Source: Paractinoplanes brasiliensis (GTDB lineage Bacteria; Actinomycetota; Actinomycetes; Mycobacteriales; Micromonosporaceae). From it: a stretch of DNA of 64,000 nucleotides. The DNA lies in the NCBI RefSeq assembly GCF_004362215.1, contig NZ_SNWR01000001.1:3261001-3325000 (forward strand), read 5' to 3'. Positions 38,976-47,029 of this stretch are shown here, one piece after another. Below the pieces are notes generated by a model, which had not been told where the DNA came from, ran no database searches, and was given only the letters and a program-made list of their open reading frames with translations. Each line of letters starts with the position of its first letter. Within the stretch, counting starts at the first letter, position 1. The position numbers and the translations under genes are program-made.

Positions 38976-39209
38976 ATGGAGCAGCGTAAACACTGGTGGA
39001 ACGGCAAGTGGGGCCGCGCGGCCCGCAAGGACGTCTACTTGCGGGTCAGCGGCGACCAGTGGTACGTGGAGCAGCGCGCCGGCGGGGCCGAGGGGGTCTC
39101 CCACTTCTTCGAGTACTCGTCGGAGGAGGACGCCCTGAACACCGTACGGATGCTGCTCGCCGCCCCTGGCGACTGGCGTGAGCTCTCCGTCCGCCCGCCG
39201 TCCCGCTGA
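38976..39209 (+). CDS. Small conserved hypothetical protein
   Basis: A 77-residue soluble protein (MEQRKHWWNGKWGRAARKDV, then WYVEQRAGG and a helical EEDALNTVRMLL segment). No family is recognised. There is no Shine-Dalgarno sequence; GATACGCT a few bases before the ATG could be a -10 element of a leaderless transcript. Support comes from codon bias and a start that avoids overlap with mscL. Alternative frames in this stretch look like shadows. Confidence 0.6.
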   Translation: MEQRKHWWNGKWGRAARKDVYLRVSGDQWYVEQRAGGAEGVSHFFEYSSEEDALNTVRMLLAAPGDWRELSVRPPSR

Positions 39210-39222
39210 CCGCGGCCTGCTC

Positions 39223-39412
39223 CGTCACCGCGGCTCAGGCCGCCCGGCAGCGCTCCCGCTCCGCCGCTGCTTCGTCACCGCGGCCCCACCCGGCAACGTT
39301 CCCACTCGGCCGCCGCTTCGTCACCGCGGCCCCGCCCGGCAACGTTCCCACTCGGCCGCCGCTTCGTCACCGCGGCTCCCCGCCTGGCAGCGGTCCCGCT
39401 TTGCCGTCGTGC
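39223..39412. repeat. Minisatellite of four imperfect 46-50 bp units
   Basis: Units starting CGTCACCGCGGC occur at 39223, 39273, 39319 and 39365 (spacing 50, 46, 46). The second and third are nearly identical (GGCAACGTTCCCACTCGGCC shared). The array lies in the gap between the small gene ending at 39209 and the anti-sigma gene ending at 39443, with no convincing coding sequence. Confidence 0.85.
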
Positions 39413-39442
39413 GTGATCCGTCGCTCCGCCGCCATGCCGTGA

Positions 39443-40450
39443 TCAGGCCGCGTGGTGGCGCTCGGGGTGCTCGGCCGTCATCGGCCCGCGCGGCACCAGC
39501 CGCAGCCCCGGCCGGACGGCCTCACCCACCGGCTCCTCGTCGTCGGCGCCGGCGAAGCTGGCCCGCCACATCCCGCCGGCCGCCCGCGCTCCCGGCGGAG
39601 TGCTCGCGAAGCCGCCCGGGATCCGGGAGAGCGCCACGATCAGCAGATAGCCCAAGATCACGAACCCGTGGCTGATCAGCCGGGCCGCGTCGACCCGGGC
39701 CGCCGTGAGGTCGTTGACCGAGAGCAGCAGCAGCATCCCGACGAACGCAGTGAGCATGGGCACGAGCCCCGACGGCCGGACACGCCGCAACGCGATGAAC
39801 AGGTAACCGGCCCCCACGGCGACGTTCCAGGCCGCCGACTCGTGCCAGAGATGCCCCGGCGTGGCATCGAGCCCGGCGTGCGCGTGGGCCCCGACCACTC
39901 CGCCGCCGATCTGGTCGAGCCCGAGGATGAGCTGCACCGCCCCGACGGCCGCCAGCGCCACGAGCAGCGCACCGGCCACCGGGAATCTCCGGAGCCGCCA
40001 CCCACTGCCGGCGCCACCCGTGGGCATCAGCACAAGACCACCCGAAACAGCCCGCGGCCGACCGGCCGAGCCACCGGTTTCGCCTGGTCGGGGCCGGTCG
40101 GCAGCGCCCCCACCTTCGGCTGCCCGGAATCGATCGGCAGCGCCCCCACCTTCGGCTGCCCGGGGTCGATCGGCAGCGCCCCCGGTTTCGGTTGCCCGCG
40201 CCGGGTCGCCGGCAGCCGCGCGGCGCACGCCCTCGGCGGCCCCCGGCAGCGCGGCCAGGATCGCCGCCGTGAGGTCGGGCGGCGTGGCCATGCCCGTGCT
40301 GGTCAGCCGGTTGACCGCCGCGGCCTGGTCCAGCCACTCCCGGCACCCGGCGCAGCCCGCCAGATGCGCTTCGACCGCCGCCCGCTCAGCCGGAACGTCC
40401 TCGCCGTCCAGCTGGGCCGAAAGCATCTCGCGCCACCGCTCACAAGCCAT
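39443..40450 (-). CDS. Zinc-finger (zf-HC2) anti-sigma factor with DUF2275-like membrane domain
   Basis: A 335-residue membrane protein. Residues 1-40 hold the anti-sigma zinc-binding motif: an N-terminal Cys (MACERW), then HLAGCAGCREWL, the HxxxCxxC element. Residues about 75-145 are low complexity with repeated RAAEGGGAADRP units. Residues about 155-290 have five hydrophobic segments with a His-rich loop (GAHAHAGLDATPGHLWHESA), resembling DUF2275 seen in other putative anti-sigma factors. It should hold an ECF sigma factor at the membrane, but no sigma gene is adjacent. The His-rich loop may sense metal; that is speculative. Confidence 0.8.
   Translation of the reverse strand: MACERWREMLSAQLDGEDVPAERAAVEAHLAGCAGCREWLDQAAAVNRLTSTGMATPPDLTAAILAALPGAAEGVRRAAAGDPARATETGGAADRPRAAEGGGAADRFRAAEGGGAADRPRPGETGGSAGRPRAVSGGLVLMPTGGAGSGWRLRRFPVAGALLVALAAVGAVQLILGLDQIGGGVVGAHAHAGLDATPGHLWHESAAWNVAVGAGYLFIALRRVRPSGLVPMLTAFVGMLLLLSVNDLTAARVDAARLISHGFVILGYLLIVALSRIPGGFASTPPGARAAGGMWRASFAGADDEEPVGEAVRPGLRLVPRGPMTAEHPERHHAA
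40065..40205 (-). repeat. In-frame 36-bp repeats inside the anti-sigma gene
   Basis: About four 12-codon units encoding GGAADRPRAAEG-type peptides; the plus-strand string GATCGGCAGCGCCCCC recurs 36 bases apart. Outer units are diverged. This is a disordered linker between the zinc finger and the first membrane segment. Confidence 0.75.
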
Positions 40451-40658
40451 AGCTCTATAGTCGCCCGCGCATCCCCGGGAGTTCCCACCCGGCCGGCCCG
40501 AACTGACGGCCCGAGCAAGGTGAGGCCGGCCGACGGCCCAGGTCAGAGCAGGTCGGCGCGGCCGTGTCGAGGGCGGCCCGCATGAAGCCCGCCGAGGGTC
40601 ATGGGCTCAGGGGGCCGAGACGACGCAGAACGGCGGCGGCGCCCACCGGCCGGGCACA

Positions 40659-41297
40659 TCAGATCAGGCTGGGCGGGCCCTGCACGGTCGGCCGCGGGGG
40701 CAGCGCTCCGCTTCCGCCCATCAGGCGGCGACGTTCCCGGAAAGCGCGCAGATTGGCCGTGTTACCGCAGGTGCTGACGTCATGCCAAACCCCGCTGTTG
40801 TTCCGCGACGTGTCGAAGAACGCGGCCCGGCACTCGAAGTTGTTGCACAGCTTGAGCCGCGGCCAGATGCCCGCCTGCTGGGCGAGCAGGGCCTCGGCCC
40901 ACAGCGCCGACGCCAGCCAGCGGGTGCCCCGGCCGGTCGGCACGATCCGGACCCAGCCGTCGGCGTCGGGCACCAGGCTCACCGGCACGTCGGCCGGCGG
41001 GAGGGCTCCCTCGGGGCCCTGGTTGCCGCCGGCCAACGTCACGTTTTCAAAGGTGGTGCGCAACCTGCGCAGCGAGCGCAGGTCGGACGACGAGATCAGC
41101 AGCGTCGGCGCGGGCAGCCCCGAGACCCGCGACCACGTGTTGAGCGCCTCGGTCAGCCACGGCTGGGCGTCATCGGCCGTGACCAGCAGGTCGGTGCCGT
41201 ACGCCATCGGGGCGCGCGTGTTCAGCAGCTCCTGAAGAAGCGCCAAACCGCCGGGCGCCTCCCGCACACCGTGCCGCGCGCTGGCCATCCATGACAT
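40659..41297 (-). CDS. CGNR zinc-finger protein (ABATE domain), putative stress-responsive regulator
   Basis: A 212-residue protein. The N-terminal 140 residues match the ABATE-type domain layout (GLALLQELLNTR, then LRRLRTTFENVTLA), and the C-terminus contains LCNNFECRAAFFDTSRNNS followed by STCGNTANLRAFRERRR, the CGNR zinc finger. Such proteins are thought to be transcriptional regulators, but no regulon is established. ATG 41297 is the start; a preceding AT-rich stretch (CTTGATTCTTTTTC on the plus strand) may contain its promoter. Followed by 208 bases without a visible gene before the anti-sigma factor. Confidence 0.88.
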   Translation of the reverse strand: MSWMASARHGVREAPGGLALLQELLNTRAPMAYGTDLLVTADDAQPWLTEALNTWSRVSGLPAPTLLISSSDLRSLRRLRTTFENVTLAGGNQGPEGALPPADVPVSLVPDADGWVRIVPTGRGTRWLASALWAEALLAQQAGIWPRLKLCNNFECRAAFFDTSRNNSGVWHDVSTCGNTANLRAFRERRRLMGGSGALPPRPTVQGPPSLI

Positions 41298-41478
41298 AGC
41301 CGAAGCGTACTTGATTCTTTTTCACCACCGCTCCCACCTCGGCTTTGGTTCCTCTTAAGAGATCAGATTTTCATCGTTGTGGGATGGTCCACTTGTGCCG
41401 ATTCGCCACAGTGCGGGCAGTCACCCCCGGGGCCCGATGACAGAAATCCCGAGTAATCATCGTCTCAATGAGCGGGAC

Positions 41479-42882
41479 TCAGCCGTCGATTCGCGTGATG
41501 TTGCGGATCTTGTTCGACGCGTCCAGGGCGGCCACCTTGTACGCCTCGGACAGCGTCGGATAGTTGAAGACCGTGTCGACCAGGTAGTCCACCGTGCCGC
41601 CGCAGCCCATCACGGCCTGCCCGATGTGGACGATCTCGGTGGCGCCCGTGCCGAAGACGTGCACCCCGAGCAATTTGCCCGTCTCCGGTGCGACCAGCAG
41701 CTTGAGCATCCCGTACGAGTCCCCGACGATCTGCCCGCGCGCCAGTTCCCGATATCGGGCGATACCCACCTCGAACGGCGTGGCGGAGTCGGTCAGCTCG
41801 TCCTCCGTCTTCCCGACGAAGCTGATCTCGGGAATCGTGTAGATGCCGATCGGCTGCAACTGGTGCATCTCGCGGGCCGGCTCTCCGCACGCGTGATGCG
41901 CGGCCAGGCGTCCCTGCTCCATCGAGGTCGAGGCCAGCGCCGGGAAACCGATCACGTCGCCCACGGCGTAGATGTTGTCGATCGCCGTACGGAAATCGGA
42001 GTCGACCTCGATGCGGCCGCGCCGGTCGGCCTGCAGCCCAGCCGCCTCAAGCGCCAGATCGTCGGTCTGACCCTGGCGTCCGGCCGAATACATCACCGTG
42101 TCGGCGACGATCTTTTTGCCGCTCTTGAGAATGCACAGCGCAGCCGTCTGGTGACGCTCGACCGCTGCTACTTCCTCGCCGAAACGGAACGTGACGCTCA
42201 GGTCGCGCAGATGGTATTTGAGCGACTCGACGATCTCTTCGTCGCAGAAGTCGAGCATTTTCTCGCGCCGTTCCACCACTGTCACCTTGGTGCCGAGCGC
42301 GGCGAACATCGACGCGTACTCCATGCCGATGACCCCGGCGCCGACCACGACCATGCTGCGCGGCACGGACTGCAGGTTGATCACGCCGTCGGAGTCGACG
42401 ATCGTACGGTCGTCGAAGTCGACGCTCTCGGGCCGCGCGGGCCTCGTCCCGGCCGCGATGATGATCTTGTCGGCGCTGACCTTGGTCTCCCGGCCGCTGC
42501 CGCCGTCGATCCACACCGAGTGCGCGTCGGCGAACCGGCCCGTCCCGGTGATCATGGTGACCTTGTTGCGGGCGAGCTGGTTGCGGATGACGTCGGTCTG
42601 CCGGCTGATCACATGCTGAGTGTGGGCGGCGAGGTCACTGACGGTGATCTCGTCCTTGACCCGGTAACTGCTTCCATAGAGGTCACGCTGGCTCAGGCCG
42701 GTGAGATAGAGAACGGCCTCACGCAGCGTCTTGGACGGGACGGTGCCGGTGTTGATGCACACGCCGCCGATCATGTCCCGCCGGTCGACGATGCCGACCC
42801 GGCGTCCGAGTTTCGAGGCAGCGATCGCGGCCTTCTGACCGCTGGGCCCGGAGCCCAGCACCAACAGGTCGTAGTCATACAC
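41479..42882 (-). CDS. sthA: Soluble pyridine nucleotide transhydrogenase (Si-specific NAD(P)+ transhydrogenase)
   Basis: A 467-residue FAD/NAD(P) enzyme. GTG 42882 begins VYDYDLLVLGSGPSGQKAAI, the FAD-binding motif. GGVCINTGTVPSKTLREAVL aligns with the redox-disulfide site of lipoamide dehydrogenase but has Thr where the second Cys should be, which is the mark of SthA. VVVGAGVIGMEYASMFAALG is the NAD(P) site and YAVGDVIGFPALASTSMEQG the second FAD contact. It equilibrates NADH and NADPH. A lipoamide dehydrogenase assignment is excluded by the missing cysteine and missing HPT-type terminus. It stands alone. Confidence 0.93.
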   Translation of the reverse strand: MYDYDLLVLGSGPSGQKAAIAASKLGRRVGIVDRRDMIGGVCINTGTVPSKTLREAVLYLTGLSQRDLYGSSYRVKDEITVSDLAAHTQHVISRQTDVIRNQLARNKVTMITGTGRFADAHSVWIDGGSGRETKVSADKIIIAAGTRPARPESVDFDDRTIVDSDGVINLQSVPRSMVVVGAGVIGMEYASMFAALGTKVTVVERREKMLDFCDEEIVESLKYHLRDLSVTFRFGEEVAAVERHQTAALCILKSGKKIVADTVMYSAGRQGQTDDLALEAAGLQADRRGRIEVDSDFRTAIDNIYAVGDVIGFPALASTSMEQGRLAAHHACGEPAREMHQLQPIGIYTIPEISFVGKTEDELTDSATPFEVGIARYRELARGQIVGDSYGMLKLLVAPETGKLLGVHVFGTGATEIVHIGQAVMGCGGTVDYLVDTVFNYPTLSEAYKVAALDASNKIRNITRIDG

Positions 42883-42944
42883 GCTGCTTAGCGTCGCAGC
42901 GCGCGGCCTTCCGGTCCACCGGGTCCAGTTCTTTTTTGTGTCCT

Positions 42945-43499
42945 TCAACCTCCGGCCATGCAAACCTTTTCCCTCGTGCGCCGTGGCGAAGGCACCGAGG
43001 TCACCGGGGCGAACGCGGGCGGCCAGGCCGTCCCGTAGAGCTCGGCGCAGACAACCACGCTCATCCACGGCACCCACGGCCCGCTGAGCGTCAACACCCC
43101 ACCCGGCCCACCGCGGGTCAACGGCTCGGCCGGCCCACCGCGGGTCAGGCCCTCGGCCGGCCCACCGCTCGACCCGCCGTCCTCGGTAGGGCACACCGAC
43201 CGGCCCGGCCCGCGGAACTCCAGCGCCACCGACCACGGCACGGCGCCGGGCCGGACCGCTGTGATCGCCCGGAGCGGGATCTCGTGCCCGCCGACGATCA
43301 GACGCAGGTTGGTGACGACCGCGATCTCCCGCCGGCCGCCGTTCACCGTCACCGGCAGCCAGCCGTACTGCTTCTCGGCCGCACGCAACGCAATGGTCGG
43401 CGCCACCGCCGCGGGCCGCCCACCACGCCGCACCAGCGCCGTCAGCATCGTCATGGAACGAAAACCCGCCGCCATCTGCTCGGCGTCGTACTCGGTCAC
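42945..43499 (-). CDS. Hypothetical protein with internal GGPAEGLTR repeats
   Basis: A 184-residue protein from GTG 43499 behind GGGGAT. Residues about 15-85 look structured (TALVRRGGRPAAVAPTIALR, EIAVVTNLRLIVGGHEIPLR, suggesting a PH-like or bacterial SHOCT-type beta domain), then three nine-residue GGPAEGLTR units, then a short C-terminal part. No family assigned. Divergent from the TPR gene; the 247-base gap between contains no evident gene. Codon use is normal. Confidence 0.55.
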   Translation of the reverse strand: MTEYDAEQMAAGFRSMTMLTALVRRGGRPAAVAPTIALRAAEKQYGWLPVTVNGGRREIAVVTNLRLIVGGHEIPLRAITAVRPGAVPWSVALEFRGPGRSVCPTEDGGSSGGPAEGLTRGGPAEPLTRGGPGGVLTLSGPWVPWMSVVVCAELYGTAWPPAFAPVTSVPSPRRTREKVCMAGG

Positions 43500-43746
43500 G
43501 TCAGATCCCCACTCTTGCCGGCCACGTTCTGCGACCCCCGGGCATCCTGCCCCCTGCGCCACCCCACCGGCCACCCCAAAACCACGCAGAAGCCCGTTTT
43601 GCCCGTTACCCCCACGTCTTCTGCCGTTCCCGGCTAATCCCTCCGGGTTCACCTTCACCGTCTCCCGCGCCGCCGCACTGCTCAACCCCGGCGGCACCCG
43701 ACGCTCGCCTTTCCCGGCCGGGCGCGGGTCGTTCACACTTGGCACC

Positions 43747-44658
43747 GTGGTGACCGACACCCAGCCCGACGTCCGCGCCCTGATCGCCGAGGGCGCGGCC
43801 CGAGCCGGCGTGGGCGATCACGGCGCGGCTCTCGCCTGCTACACACGCGTGCTGACCCGGGCGGCCGCGGGCTCGGCCCGCCAGACGTGGGAGGTGGCCA
43901 CGGCCCACATCCGCTGGGTCGAGTCGGCGCGCTTCACCGGCGTCCCGCTGCGGTCGCTGTTCCCGGTGCTCGACGCGGCCGAGCGCTACCTCGAGTCGAT
44001 CGGCCGCCCCGAATGGCGCAGCGGCGTCCTCATCCAGCGCGCCGCCACCCACCGGGAGCTGGCCGAATGGGACGAGGCAACCACCGCGGCCGAGGACGCG
44101 CTGGCCGCGTACGTCGAAAACGCACCCGGGACGAGCCTGGCCACCCTGCGTTACCGGCTGGGCGACATCCTGCTCGGCGCGGGCCGGCACTTCGACGCGG
44201 TCCGGCATTTCCGCGCGGTCCTCGACGACCCCGGCCCCGGCCGTTACAAGGCGCACGTCGGGCTGGCCAACTGCGCGCTCCGCCGGCACCATCCGCGCGC
44301 TGCCGTCCGGCATGCGGTCGACGCCGTACGGGAATCGGCGCCCCTGGGCGACGAAGCGCTCCGGTTGCCCCTGCACGCCCTGGTCGCCGCGCATCGAGCC
44401 GCCCGCGACCTCGACGCCGCCACCACCGCCGCGAGCCGTTACCTCGAGCTCGCCGAGCGGCTCGGATCCCCGTACGCGTGCTTCTTCGCCCTTCGCAGCG
44501 CCACCGACGTGGCCCTCGACCGTGGCGACCTGACGACGGCCCGCACCCTGCTGACCGACCTCGAACAGCAGGCTACGGTGCTCGACGACGCCAACGGCCA
44601 CACCCGCCGCTCGGCCGAGGCAGCCAAGCGCCACCGCCGCCTCGCCGCACTCCAGTAG
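43747..44658 (+). CDS. Tetratricopeptide-repeat-like protein
   Basis: A 303-residue all-helical soluble protein with TPR-like pairs (ALIAEGAARAGVGDHGAALA, ELAEWDEATTAAEDALAAYV, LGDILLGAGRHFDAVRHFRA, ARDLDAATTAASRYLELAER). Likely a protein-interaction scaffold; no catalytic domain. Two GTG codons at 43747 and 43750 can start; there is no ribosome site, so translation may be leaderless. A longer upstream frame lacks family-like sequence. The function is unknown. Confidence 0.7.
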   Translation: MVTDTQPDVRALIAEGAARAGVGDHGAALACYTRVLTRAAAGSARQTWEVATAHIRWVESARFTGVPLRSLFPVLDAAERYLESIGRPEWRSGVLIQRAATHRELAEWDEATTAAEDALAAYVENAPGTSLATLRYRLGDILLGAGRHFDAVRHFRAVLDDPGPGRYKAHVGLANCALRRHHPRAAVRHAVDAVRESAPLGDEALRLPLHALVAAHRAARDLDAATTAASRYLELAERLGSPYACFFALRSATDVALDRGDLTTARTLLTDLEQQATVLDDANGHTRRSAEAAKRHRRLAALQ

Positions 44659-44777
44659 GCAGCCCGCACCCGCCGCCGTCGGATGAGTCGCGCAACTGTC
44701 ATGTCGCTGAGAGGCGTCTGACAAGATCGTCGGGCAAACCGCTGACGGCAGCTGACCACTGCACCTGGCGTCGCAGG

Positions 44778-44966
44778 TCAGTCACGCTGCCAGGTGCCGT
44801 GTTTCGGGTCGTACTCGGCCAGCGGCTCCAGTGAGGCGTCCTGCACGATGACGCTTCCGTCGGACTCGTAGATTCCCTCGTCGGCCGCGTGCGGGTGGGT
44901 ATTGCGTACGTGGTCGGCCAGGTCGGAATCGGGAACGTCTTCGTGGCACAGGTTGCACGTCGCCAT
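44778..44966 (-). CDS. Small C2H2-type zinc-finger-like protein
   Basis: A 62-residue protein, ATG 44966 following AAAGGCG. CNLCHEDVPDSDLADHVRNTHP gives a Cys-x2-Cys ... His-x4-His spacing, like a single zinc finger. The acidic remainder (YESDGSVIVQDASLEP) has no recognised domain. It may bind nucleic acid or act as a small regulator. It lies upstream of, and divergent from, the chitinase gene 250 bases away. Confidence 0.6.
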   Translation of the reverse strand: MATCNLCHEDVPDSDLADHVRNTHPHAADEGIYESDGSVIVQDASLEPLAEYDPKHGTWQRD

Positions 44967-45215
44967 GGCTTCGCCTTTCAGGTCGGGCCCTGCTGCTGTG
45001 CGTAGTTTGCCGCCTCGCCGGTTTCTGGGCACCAACGCTGTAGGGGACGCCAACGGCGCGCTGGGGGGGTAACGGTTCTGCTTCCCGTTCGGTCAGAAAC
45101 ATTGAACTTTCTTTACTGATGTCTTGACGGCGTGCGGGCGCGTGCAGTTGAGTCTGTTCTGCCCTCTCAATCCCCTTGCACCAGCGCGTTTCCCCGACGT
45201 GCGGAACGGTGAACC

Positions 45216-46334
45216 ATGTCCAGAAAACGGTTGTTGTCGATCTTGGCTGTTGTGAGCGTCGGGGTGGCGGGTGCGGCCGCCGCCATTCTGCCCATGGCGG
45301 CGTCGAATGCGGCCGAGGCCTGCGTGGCCGCGTACAGCAGCTCGGCGGTCTACACCGGGGGCACGCGGGCGTCACACAACGGGCGCAACTGGACCGCCAA
45401 GTGGTGGACGCAGGGTGAGACGCCCAGCACCGGCGGCTCCGGCGTGTGGACCGACAACGGCGCCTGCGGTGGTGGCACCACGACACCCCCGCCGGGCAAC
45501 GGTGGCGGCACGACCTGCAACCACCCGAACTGGGTCGCGGGTCAGTGGTACGACGCCGGCGCGGTCGTGCGCTACACCAACGGGCAGTACTACAAGGCGA
45601 CCAACGCCAACCCGGGCTACGACCCGATCATCAGCACCTGGTACTGGTCGCCGTTCAGCTGCACCGGCGGCGGTGGCGGCGCCACGACACCCCCGCCCAC
45701 CGGCGGCGGCTCCGGCGGGTTCCCGGTCAGCGAGGCGCAGTTCAACCAGATGTTCCCGAGCCGGATCCCGTTCTACTCGTACGCGGGCCTGGTCGACGCC
45801 ATGAAGAAGTTCCCGGCGTTCACCAAGACCGGCAGCGACACGGTCAAGAAGCAGGAAGCGGCGGCCTTCCTCGCGAACGTCAACCACGAGTCGGGTGGCC
45901 TGGTCTACGTCGAGGAGATCAACCAGGCGAACTGGCCGCTCTACTGTGACCGGAACCAGTCGTACGGCTGCCCGGCCGGGCAGAGCGCCTACCACGGTCG
46001 CGGTCCCATCCAGCTGAGCTGGAACTTCAACTACAAGGCGGCGGGCGACGCGCTCGGCATCGACCTGCTCAACAACCCGGACCGGGTCAAGAACGAGGCG
46101 TCGGTCGCCTACCAGACCGCGATCTGGTACTGGATGACCCAGCGCGGCCCGGGCACGATGACGCCGCACGACGCCATGGTCAACGGCCGCGGTTTCGGTG
46201 AGACCATCCGCAGCATCAACGGCTCGCTGGAGTGCAACGGCGGCAACCCGGCCCAGGTGCAGAGCCGCATCAACGCGTACAACCGGTTCACCAGCATCCT
46301 GGGCGTGGCACCGGGCGGCAACCTGTCCTGCTGA
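45216..46334 (+). CDS. Secreted family 19 chitinase with two chitin-binding modules
   Basis: A 372-residue exported enzyme. Signal peptide 1-33 (AAAAILPMAASNAAEA). Two CBM5/12-like modules (about 34-85: YSSSAVYTGGTRASHNGRNW; about 100-150: NWVAGQWYDAGAVVRYTNGQ) are joined by Gly/Thr/Pro linkers. The GH19 domain (about 168-370) has the catalytic Glu225 in NVNHESGG, plus YHGRGPIQLSWNFNYK and the C-terminal RINAYNRFTSILGV block. It hydrolyses chitin endolytically with inversion. A strong terminator follows. Expression control is not apparent; the 160-base upstream region contains TTGACGG but no identified DasR site. Confidence 0.95.
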   Translation: MSRKRLLSILAVVSVGVAGAAAAILPMAASNAAEACVAAYSSSAVYTGGTRASHNGRNWTAKWWTQGETPSTGGSGVWTDNGACGGGTTTPPPGNGGGTTCNHPNWVAGQWYDAGAVVRYTNGQYYKATNANPGYDPIISTWYWSPFSCTGGGGGATTPPPTGGGSGGFPVSEAQFNQMFPSRIPFYSYAGLVDAMKKFPAFTKTGSDTVKKQEAAAFLANVNHESGGLVYVEEINQANWPLYCDRNQSYGCPAGQSAYHGRGPIQLSWNFNYKAAGDALGIDLLNNPDRVKNEASVAYQTAIWYWMTQRGPGTMTPHDAMVNGRGFGETIRSINGSLECNGGNPAQVQSRINAYNRFTSILGVAPGGNLSC

Positions 46335-46348
46335 CCGCCGCGATCGTC

Positions 46349-46382
46349 AGGGCCGCCCCGCATCCACGCGGGGCGGCCCTTT
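46349..46382 (+). terminator. Stem-loop terminator after the chitinase gene
   Basis: AGGGCCGCCCCGC, loop ATCCAC, GCGGGGCGGCCCT followed by TTC. It overlaps the end of the convergent response-regulator gene and may terminate both. Confidence 0.85.
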
Positions 46383-47029
46383 CACATCAGGCCTTTCCGC
46401 CGCGCGTACATGGCGGCCTCGGTGCGGTTCCGGGCGCCGATTTTGGCGAAGGCGTTGTTGATATGGGTCTTCACGGTTGTTTCCGCCACGAAGAGCGTCG
46501 CGGCGATCTCGGCGTTCGTGTGGCCTCTCGCGATGTGACCGAGCACCTCGGCCTCGCGCTGGGTGAGCCCGTCGGGCAGGGACTCGCACGGCGGCGCCGA
46601 ACGGTTCATGGCCTCGGCCAGGCGGGCGGCCACCGCCGGGTCGAACAGCGCCTGGTTGGCGGCGGCGGCCCGTAGCGCCATGGCGATCTCGGCTCGTCCG
46701 GCGTCCTTGGTCAGGTAGCCGCGCGCCCCGGCGGCGAGCGCGCCGGCGATCGAGTCGTCGTCGGCGTACGTGGTCAGCACGACCACCGCGACCTCCGGGA
46801 ACTGTGCGTGAATCTGCGCGGTCGCGGCGGTTCCGTCGAGAACAGGCATCTTCAGGTCCATCAGCACCACGTCGGGACGCTGCTCCGCCACCAGCTGGAG
46901 CGCCCGTGCGCCGTCGCCCGCCGACCCGACCACCTCGACGCCGTCGGTCAGTTCGAGCAGAGCGGTCAAACCTTCCCGTACGAGCTGCTGATCGTCCACC
47001 ACCAGCACACGCACCGGCCCCTCGGTCAT
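46382..47029 (-). CDS. NarL/LuxR-family response regulator
   Basis: A 215-residue regulator. ATG 47029 is chosen since it overlaps the kinase stop as ATGA. Receiver (RVLVVDDQQLVREGLTALLE, phospho-acceptor Asp in VVLMDLKMPVLDG, Lys in YLTKDAG) and C-terminal LuxR helix-turn-helix (LTQREAEVLGHIARGHTNAE, KTHINNAFAKIGARNR). Partner of the upstream histidine kinase. Targets unknown; the chitinase gene is convergent, which does not prove control. Confidence 0.92.
   Translation of the reverse strand: MTEGPVRVLVVDDQQLVREGLTALLELTDGVEVVGSAGDGARALQLVAEQRPDVVLMDLKMPVLDGTAATAQIHAQFPEVAVVVLTTYADDDSIAGALAAGARGYLTKDAGRAEIAMALRAAAANQALFDPAVAARLAEAMNRSAPPCESLPDGLTQREAEVLGHIARGHTNAEIAATLFVAETTVKTHINNAFAKIGARNRTEAAMYARRKGLM

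Noticed and set aside
39223..39412. Possible CRISPR or insertion-site array
   Set aside because: Units are imperfect, contiguous and lack unique spacers; no cas genes or transposase nearby.
41479..42882. Lipoamide dehydrogenase as alternative name
   Set aside because: The redox-disulfide motif has only its first cysteine (CINTGT), as in soluble transhydrogenase.
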